Assembly: GCA_035294725.1 (NCBI GenBank)
Contig: DATGKK010000006.1
Coordinates: 1-53,258 of the forward strand
Length of the DNA: 53,258 nucleotides
DNA from: DATGKK01 sp035294725
Lineage (GTDB): Bacteria > Actinomycetota > Acidimicrobiia > Acidimicrobiales > Bog-793
Direction: 5' to 3'
Part shown: one piece after another, positions 48,220-53,258 of the stretch
Layout: each line of letters starts with the position of its first letter
Numbering within the stretch: position 1 is the stretch's first letter
Made by a program: the position numbers and the translations under genes
The notes under the pieces: model-generated
Databases searched by the model: none
Seen by the model: only the letters and a program-made list of their open reading frames with translations
What the model was told of the DNA's origin: nothing

Positions 48220-48873
48220 TCAGCGCGCCGCCGCTCGGAGCTCGACCCACTGTCCGTCGATGGTGAGCGTGCGCGCCCAGGCAAGGCCGGCTGTCCGCGC
48301 CGCCTCGCCGAGGGCATGGTCGTCGAGCACCACCGACGAGAACGAGTGTGCCCACTGCCGCTCGCCGCAGCGGTACTGGAGCGTCGCGGTGATCCTGTCG
48401 CCGTCGTGCTCGAAGTGAGCGACGCGAAGCTCGATCTCCCCGACGGCACCCCATTCCCGGCTCTCCCACCCTTGGAGGTTCGGGCTCCAGCGTTGCAGGA
48501 TCACCTGACCCTCGGCAGCGAGGTGCCGTCGGCAGCTCTCGAGAAGGCTCCGACGGCTGGCCGGGTCCGGCCGGTTGACGAGATTGCTGGCCAGCAACAC
48601 CACCGGGAACGTCCGTCCGAGATCGAGGGTCTCGATCTCCGCCAGCACCCTTTCTGCCTGCGCCGGCACGTGTTGGAGCATGGCGGCCGAGCTGTCGACG
48701 CCCGTGACGGGGTGTCCGAGCTCGAGCAACCGCCTCGTCATCCGGCCGGTGCCGCATCCAAGCTCGAGGATCTCGGCGCCGGAGGGAACGTGACGGTGAA
48801 CGACCTCGGACTCACCGAAGTCGCGAAGCAGAAGGTAGAGCCCGACGAGCGACTCGTCACTGGTCCCAGCCAC
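48220..48873 (-). CDS. Class I SAM-dependent methyltransferase
   Basis: 217 residues. Motif I ILELGCGTGRMTRRL (35-49) followed by the acidic end of strand 2 VTGVDSSAAML; motif IV region FPVVLLASNLVN; then VILQRWSPNLQGWE. The substrate cannot be read from the sequence. GTG at 48873 is proposed because it falls shortly before the domain and has CAGAAT 6 bases upstream (48880-48885), the leaderless pattern; the open frame extends another 57 codons without homology. Divergent from the MarR gene. Confidence 0.8.
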   Translation of the reverse strand: MAGTSDESLVGLYLLLRDFGESEVVHRHVPSGAEILELGCGTGRMTRRLLELGHPVTGVDSSAAMLQHVPAQAERVLAEIETLDLGRTFPVVLLASNLVNRPDPASRRSLLESCRRHLAAEGQVILQRWSPNLQGWESREWGAVGEIELRVAHFEHDGDRITATLQYRCGERQWAHSFSSVVLDDHALGEAARTAGLAWARTLTIDGQWVELRAAAR

Positions 48874-49060
48874 GTCGCCATTCTGCCCGCCCTCACACTG
48901 GGCCACGGCGGCGCGATCTGAAGGGCACTCACCCGACTCGAGCGCCTCCCGCTCGTCGCAGGAGGCCCGGCCCTCTCGCCGCGATGACCCTTGGAGCGAC
49001 GTTCTCGGAGGCCCGGCGCCGGATCCCCACCGTGCGGAGCGCACATCGTGATGACCCTGT

Positions 49061-49069
49061 TGCTATAAT
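49061..49069 (+). promoter_or_regulatory. Extended -10 promoter of the marR-MFS operon
   Basis: TGC followed by TATAAT (49064-49069): a perfect -10 hexamer with the TGn extension, which explains the absence of a good -35. The start would fall near 49076, inside the palindrome at 49069-49084. Confidence 0.7.
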
Positions 49070-49084
49070 GCTTGCCAGCAAGCA
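49069..49084. promoter_or_regulatory. Palindromic MarR operator
   Basis: TGCTTGC-CA-GCAAGCA is a perfect 7+7 inverted repeat overlapping the last base of the -10 and the predicted start, with CAAG directly continuing at 49083-49086. Position and symmetry fit autorepression by the MarR protein encoded 46 bases downstream. Confidence 0.65.
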
Positions 49085-49130
49085 AGTATTGGAGACGCAA
49101 GCGTTGGGGAACCCAGGGGTGGAGCGGGTG

Positions 49131-49664
49131 ATGGAGGCGGCGAGGCAGAGCCGCTCGGAGGAGGCCGAGCTCAGCCCGGCGCGGCTTCGCATCGCCGTCG
49201 GCCGGCTCTCGCGGCGCCTCCGGCCGACGACAGCGGCCGGCTCCCTCACGGCGACCGAGGTGGACGTCCTCGTCGCCGCCGAGCGGGAGGGCCCGGTCCG
49301 GATGTCGGATCTCGCCGCCTTCGCCGGTCTCAACCCGACGATGCTCTCCCGGCTGATGCCGAAGCTCGAGGAGGCGGGGCTCATCCGGCGGTTCGCCGAC
49401 GCCGCCGACAAGCGAGTCTCACGGGTCCAGGCGACCACCAAGGGCCGGCGTCTGCTCGAGCGGGTCCGTTCGGAGCGCAACGACGCGCTCTCGCGGCGAC
49501 TCGCCGACCTCACGCCCGAGCAGCGGCACGCGCTCGCCGCCGCGCTCCCGGTGCTCGAGGCGCTCGCCGAGCGCCTCCTCGGTCCGCCCGCAACCCTGGC
49601 CGGCACGCAGGCTCCGGCGGCCCCGGATGCGGGCGAGCGTGCGGTCTCCGGAGCAGTCCCATGA
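49131..49664 (+). CDS. MarR-family transcriptional regulator
   Basis: 177 residues with the MarR winged helix: LTATEVDVLVAAEREGPVRMSDLAAF, recognition helix LNPTMLSRLMPKLEEAGLIRR, wing FADAADKRVSRVQATTKG, and a C-terminal dimerisation helix. MarR proteins usually repress until a small hydrophobic ligand binds. The ATG has GGAG 6 bases before it; starts further upstream would lie within or before the promoter. It overlaps the MFS gene by 4 bases (ATGA), so it probably regulates that exporter and itself through the palindrome upstream. Confidence 0.9.
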   Translation: MEAARQSRSEEAELSPARLRIAVGRLSRRLRPTTAAGSLTATEVDVLVAAEREGPVRMSDLAAFAGLNPTMLSRLMPKLEEAGLIRRFADAADKRVSRVQATTKGRRLLERVRSERNDALSRRLADLTPEQRHALAAALPVLEALAERLLGPPATLAGTQAPAAPDAGERAVSGAVP

Positions 49665-50998
49665 GCCGGGTGCTGTCGGTCGGCCGGCGTACCTTCGACG
49701 CCCTCTCGGTGCCGAATTACAAGCGGTACTTCTTCGGGCAGTCGACCTCTCTCGTCGGCACGTGGATGCAGTCCGTCGCGCAGAGCTGGCTCGTGTACAC
49801 CCTCACGCGTTCGAGCACCGCCATCGGCTTCGTCATCGCCCTCCAGACCCTGCCCGTGCTCGTGCTCGGGCCGTACGGCGGGGTGATCGCCGACCGGGTC
49901 GACAAGCGTCGCCTCATGGTGGTGCTGCAGTCCCTCATGGGCGTCCAGGCGCTCGTGCTCGGGCTGCTCACGGTCTTCCACGTCGTGCGCTTCTGGGAGC
50001 TGTGCCTGCTCGCGCTCGTGCTCGGCCTCAACAACACCTTCGAGAACCCGGCTCGGCAGTCCTTCGTGCTCGAGATGGTCGGCCCGGACAAGGTGAGGAA
50101 CGCGGTCAGCCTCAACTCCACCACCGTGAACGCGGCACGGGCCGTCGGCCCCGCGGTGGCCGGCGTCCTCATTGCCTCGGTCGGCGTCGGGGTCTGCTTC
50201 CTCGTCAACGCCGCCAGCTTCGTGGCGGTCGTCTACTCGCTCGTGTCGATGGACACTGCGGCGCTGCAGCCGAGCCCTCCTGCACATCGAGCTAAGGGCC
50301 AGCTGCGCGAGGGCTTCCGCTACGTCGCGAGGGAGCCCCGCCTCGGGGTGCCCCTCCTCATGATGGCGATCGTCGGGACTCTCTCGTACGAGTTCACGGT
50401 CACGCTTCCGGTCGTGGCGAAGCAGACCTTCCACGGAGGGGCGACGACCTTCGGCTTCCTCACGGCCTCGATGGGCATCGGCGCCGTCGTCGGCGGTCTC
50501 GTGACGGCGACGCGGGGTCGCACGGGGCTGCGGACCCTCACCGTCGCGGCGAGCGCGTTCGGCGTGATGATCCTGCTCGCTGCGGTCTCACCGGTGCTCG
50601 GGCTGGAGATCGTGGCGCTTGCCGCCGTCGGATGGACGAGCGTCACCTTCCTCGCCTCGGGCAACTCCACGCTCCAGCTCCAAGCGGATCCGTCGATGCG
50701 GGGTCGGGTGATGGCGCTGTGGTCGGTCGCGTTCCTTGGCTCGACGCCGGTCGGTGGGCCCCTCGTCGGGTGGATCGTCGCGGCCGCGAGCGCCCGGGTC
50801 GGGCTCGCCGTCGGAGGCGTGGCCGCGCTCGGCGCCGGTGCGATCGGCCTCGCGGCGATGGCGCGCCTCGGGATGCTCCCTCGGCGGGCAGGCGAGGCCC
50901 GAGCGGCCGGAGCCGACGTGGCCCGGCCAGACGGTCCTCTCGTCGAGGTTCTCGACCACGATCCTGTCGACCTGGAGCTTGCGGCCGAAGGGGACTGA
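49661..50998 (+). CDS. MFS exporter (MFS_3/enterobactin-exporter-like)
   Basis: 445 residues with about 12 membrane helices. N-terminus NYKRYFFGQSTSLVGTWMQSVAQSWLVYTLT and the loop GVIADRVDKRRLM (motif A of MFS) are typical of the MFS_3 group that includes EntS; NTFENPARQSFVLEMVG is also conserved there. It probably exports a siderophore-like or toxic compound. The C-terminal 45 residues are hydrophilic. Coupled to marR by overlap; after it come about 250 bases without a gene. Confidence 0.88.
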   Translation: MSRVLSVGRRTFDALSVPNYKRYFFGQSTSLVGTWMQSVAQSWLVYTLTRSSTAIGFVIALQTLPVLVLGPYGGVIADRVDKRRLMVVLQSLMGVQALVLGLLTVFHVVRFWELCLLALVLGLNNTFENPARQSFVLEMVGPDKVRNAVSLNSTTVNAARAVGPAVAGVLIASVGVGVCFLVNAASFVAVVYSLVSMDTAALQPSPPAHRAKGQLREGFRYVAREPRLGVPLLMMAIVGTLSYEFTVTLPVVAKQTFHGGATTFGFLTASMGIGAVVGGLVTATRGRTGLRTLTVAASAFGVMILLAAVSPVLGLEIVALAAVGWTSVTFLASGNSTLQLQADPSMRGRVMALWSVAFLGSTPVGGPLVGWIVAAASARVGLAVGGVAALGAGAIGLAAMARLGMLPRRAGEARAAGADVARPDGPLVEVLDHDPVDLELAAEGD

Positions 50999-51236
50999 GA
51001 CCCTCGGGCGTGATCGACCTAGCCGAGCGCTGGCAGCCGGCCGGTGCCGGACCGCTCGATCCCGCCGTCGCGCCGAGGTGACCGAACCCAGCTCGCCGTT
51101 TCCGTCGTTACCTCGGCGGGCCGACCCAGCAGTTCGCGAGGGGCGCGGGCACAGGAGCGGAACCTCGAGGGCTCGGGGGTCGCCGCCGCCCGCGCCTCGC
51201 AGGGCTTCACGGGTGCAGCGTGGCCCACCACTCGGC

Positions 51237-51242
51237 TACAAC
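51237..51242 (+). promoter_or_regulatory. -10-like hexamer of a leaderless fdhD transcript
   Basis: TACAAC lies 7 bases before the ATG at 51250. The final T of the consensus is C. No clear -35. The rest of 50999-51249 shows no gene. Confidence 0.35.
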
Positions 51243-51249
51243 TGCACCA

Positions 51250-52233
51250 ATGGCTCTCGCCGGGACCCCTGACGATCCGGCTGCCTCACCGGGAGGCGGC
51301 GCCACGGGACCTTGCGAGGATCCAGCGGCACCGGCGACGCCCACCGAGAGGTGGCTGGTGTTCGAGGAACGGGAAGGCCGCTTCGCCCGCCGGCCGGACC
51401 TGCTCGCGATCGAGGAGCCGCTCGAGCTCCGGATCGCCGGGCTGCCCAGCGACCGACCCCGGGTGCTCACGGTCACCATGCGCACGCCGGGGCACGACTT
51501 CGAGCTCGCAGCGGGTTGGCTGCTCGCCGAGGGCATCGTGGCCGGCCCGGGCGAGATCAGGTCGGTGCGCTATTGCCAGGACCCGGTGCTCGACGCCGAG
51601 CAGCGCTACAACGTCGTCACCGTGGAGCTCTCTCCGGCGGCTGGCGCCGCGCTCGGCCGCCGGGGCGCCATCACGCCCCGGCTCACGGCGACCTCGTCGT
51701 CGTGCGGCGTGTGCGGGTCGTCCTCGATCGCCTCGATCCTCGAACGCTCCCGACCCGACCGAGGAGCCGGCCGGCACGAAGCGCTTCCCGCCCCCGGGTC
51801 GGCAAGGTTCGCCTACCGGGAGGTGCTCACGTGGCCCGAGCGGCTGCGCGACGCCCAGGCGGGCTTCTCGGCGACCGGCGGCCTGCACGCTGCCGGCCTC
51901 GTCGGACGGTCGGGGCGGCTCCTCGTCGTGCGCGAAGACGTCGGGCGCCACAACGCCGTCGACAAGGTCGTCGGCTGGGCGCTCCAGCAGGCGGATCGCC
52001 AGCAAGGGCTGGGCCTGCCGCTGTCGGGGTGCGGGCTGGTCGTGAGCGGCCGCACCTCGTTCGAGATCGTGCAGAAGGCGATGGCGGCCGGCATCGACAT
52101 CGTGGCCTCGGTCTCGGCGGCGAGCTCGCTCGCCGCCCGGCTCGCCGACGAGGCTGGGATCACTCTGGTGGGCTTCCTCCGGGCGGGAGGCGCCGTCGTC
52201 TACGCGCATCCGGAGCGCCTGGTGCTCGAGTAG
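51250..52233 (+). CDS. fdhD: Formate dehydrogenase sulfurtransferase FdhD
   Basis: About 327 residues. FdhD carries sulfur from the cysteine desulfurase to the molybdenum cofactor of formate dehydrogenases. The catalytic CGVCG motif is present, as are AIEEPLELRIAG, TPGHDFELAAGWLL, REDVGRHNAVDKVVG and SGRTSFEIVQKA. Residues 1-30 are a nonconserved Ala/Pro/Gly stretch; an earlier ATG at 51220 would lengthen it further. No formate dehydrogenase gene is in the window. Its 3' end overlaps the opposing MFS gene by 74 bases. Confidence 0.92.
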   Translation: MALAGTPDDPAASPGGGATGPCEDPAAPATPTERWLVFEEREGRFARRPDLLAIEEPLELRIAGLPSDRPRVLTVTMRTPGHDFELAAGWLLAEGIVAGPGEIRSVRYCQDPVLDAEQRYNVVTVELSPAAGAALGRRGAITPRLTATSSSCGVCGSSSIASILERSRPDRGAGRHEALPAPGSARFAYREVLTWPERLRDAQAGFSATGGLHAAGLVGRSGRLLVVREDVGRHNAVDKVVGWALQQADRQQGLGLPLSGCGLVVSGRTSFEIVQKAMAAGIDIVASVSAASSLAARLADEAGITLVGFLRAGGAVVYAHPERLVLE

Positions 52234-53258
52234 CGAGCGCACCGGCCCCTCCGGCGGTGTCGACGCCAGCTCCGGCGCCGGCAAGGGTCACCGTGGCCCC
52301 GCCGCCGGGGAAGGGGGCATCGGCGAGCGGCCTCGCCCGCCGGCGGATGAGCAGGACTGCCACGATCGCCGAGATGAGCATCAAAGCGGCGGCGATGGCG
52401 AGAGAGAGGTGCAGCCCATGCTCGAAGGCTCCGTAGGCGGCCTCGGTGACCTTGTGGACGATCGATGCGAGGGCCCGGTTCTTCGACGCTGAGCGCGCCT
52501 GGCTCGAGAGCGATCCCGTCACCACTGCTGTCTCGATCTCGTTCTTGTACGAGGAGGCCCTCACGACGCAGTGCGCCTTCGTGCCGAGGAGGCAGAGCTG
52601 GTCGAGGCGGCGGGCGAGCTCCACGGTGAGCTGCCCGTTCACGATCGACCCGAGGATCGCCACCCCGGCCACCGCACCGAGCTCCCTGCTCGTGTTCGTC
52701 GCCGAGGCGGCCATCCCCGAGTGCTCGGGGGGTATGACGGCGAGCGCCGTCGAGGTGACGGGCACGATGGCGACGCCGAAGCCGATCCCCGCGAGCGGCA
52801 TCGTCCAGCCGATCGTCGACAGCCCGCTCGTCGGGTGGAGGTCGATCGCGGTGAGGACGATCCCGAGCGTGGCGAGGAGGCAGCCGAAGGTCATAGGGAT
52901 GCGCGGTCCCATCTCGGCCACCCACTTGCCGGTGAAGGCGCTCGCGATGACCATGCCCGCCGCCATCGGGACGAAGTCGAGCGCCACCTGGTACCCCGAT
53001 TGCGAACCGACCTCCTCGAGGTAGAGGGCGACGAAGAAGAAGATGGAGAACACCCCGAAGTAGGCGGCGAAGGCGACGAAGCTGGAGCCCGCGAAGGGGC
53101 CGTAGCGGAAGTAGCGCACGTTGAGGATCGGGTTCTCGGCACGCTGCTCGACGTGGATGAAGCCGACGAGCGCGATCACGGCGATCACGTAGAGCAGGAT
53201 CACCCACGAGGTCCGGTAGCCGGAGGTCTCGCCCGCGATGGTGGCGAAGGTGGCGCAG
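52160..53258 (-). CDS. DHA2-type MFS transporter, partial (N-terminus beyond window)
   Basis: The frame runs off the right edge, so only the C-terminal 365 or so residues are visible. It has about eight membrane helices; HVEQRAENPILNVRYF, GYQVALDFVPMAAGMVI and PPEHSGMAASATNTSRELGAVAG are characteristic of 14-helix DHA2 (EmrB/QacA-like) drug:proton antiporters. A long extracytoplasmic loop with CLLGTKAHC precedes the last helix; the two cysteines could form a disulfide. The last 25 residues are read from the region that also encodes the end of fdhD. Confidence 0.85.
   Translation of the reverse strand, partial: CATFATIAGETSGYRTSWVILLYVIAVIALVGFIHVEQRAENPILNVRYFRYGPFAGSSFVAFAAYFGVFSIFFFVALYLEEVGSQSGYQVALDFVPMAAGMVIASAFTGKWVAEMGPRIPMTFGCLLATLGIVLTAIDLHPTSGLSTIGWTMPLAGIGFGVAIVPVTSTALAVIPPEHSGMAASATNTSRELGAVAGVAILGSIVNGQLTVELARRLDQLCLLGTKAHCVVRASSYKNEIETAVVTGSLSSQARSASKNRALASIVHKVTEAAYGAFEHGLHLSLAIAAALMLISAIVAVLLIRRRARPLADAPFPGGGATVTLAGAGAGVDTAGGAGALATRAPGAPDARRRRRLPPGGSPPE

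Noticed and set aside
1..53258. Search for CRISPR arrays, tRNA genes, rRNA, insertion sequences and attachment sites
   Set aside because: No regularly spaced repeats of 20-40 bp, no cloverleaf-like segment, no transposase or integrase motif was found by reading both strands; short RNAs could still be missed without a covariance search.

Overview
The window is high-GC DNA with dense, mostly overlapping genes, frequent GTG starts and actinobacterial gene families: an OmpR/HisKA pair, an Amycolatopsis-type N-acylamino acid racemase, a form II CoxL cluster, a DtxR/IdeR-like iron box, and an exported GYWL-repeat protein. I infer an actinobacterium, possibly of the Acidimicrobiia; the class is a guess. 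No rRNA, tRNA, CRISPR array, transposase or phage gene was found. Many genes that head a transcript have a TAnnnT-like -10 hexamer 6-8 bases before the start codon, which suggests widespread leaderless transcription.

Left part (1-5.3 kb): a two-component system (response regulator, histidine kinase) followed by a transmembrane electron-transfer module: a ferric-reductase-like flavocytochrome, a secreted FMN-binding protein and the flavin transferase ApbE. The last three are joined by 4-base overlaps. Matching 11-bp-spaced direct repeats before the regulator and right after the kinase look like regulator sites. Next come a short cis-prenyltransferase (minus strand) and a large exported two-propeller protein (plus strand).

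8.6-15.7 kb (all minus strand): a ferric iron ABC transporter (binding lipoprotein, fused permease, ATPase) under two tandem iron-box-like palindromes; then an amidase, an N-acylamino acid racemase/o-succinylbenzoate synthase and a GNAT acyltransferase, probably an N-acyl amino acid module. 15.8-23.9 kb (plus): molybdenum hydroxylase genes coxS-coxL-coxM (form II), MoxR ATPase coxD and VWA protein coxE, then an NfeD/SPFH membrane pair and a DUF2237 protein. 24-27.4 kb: a short alpha-glucan phosphorylase and, converging with it, an NAD-malic enzyme.

27.7-47.7 kb is an exopolysaccharide region with genes on both strands: a GH26 mannanase-like protein with C-terminal repeats, a PIG-L deacetylase, four glycosyltransferase genes (one fused to a WecG/TagA-like domain), a GH5 lipoprotein, a Wzy-like polymerase, a Wzz-like protein whose cytoplasmic part looks like a dead tyrosine-kinase domain, an initiating phosphoglycosyltransferase and a Wzx-like flippase. 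Embedded in it is an odd metabolic group: an isocitrate/isopropylmalate-dehydrogenase-like protein with altered catalytic residues, coupled to a cyanophycin-synthetase-like ATP-grasp ligase, facing a second ATP-grasp protein coupled to an RraA-like protein. I consider this group the best candidate for an undescribed pathway.

Right end (48.2-53.3 kb): a methyltransferase, an autoregulated-looking MarR-MFS efflux operon with a clear palindromic operator on an extended -10 promoter, FdhD, and a DHA2-type MFS transporter that runs off the window end.
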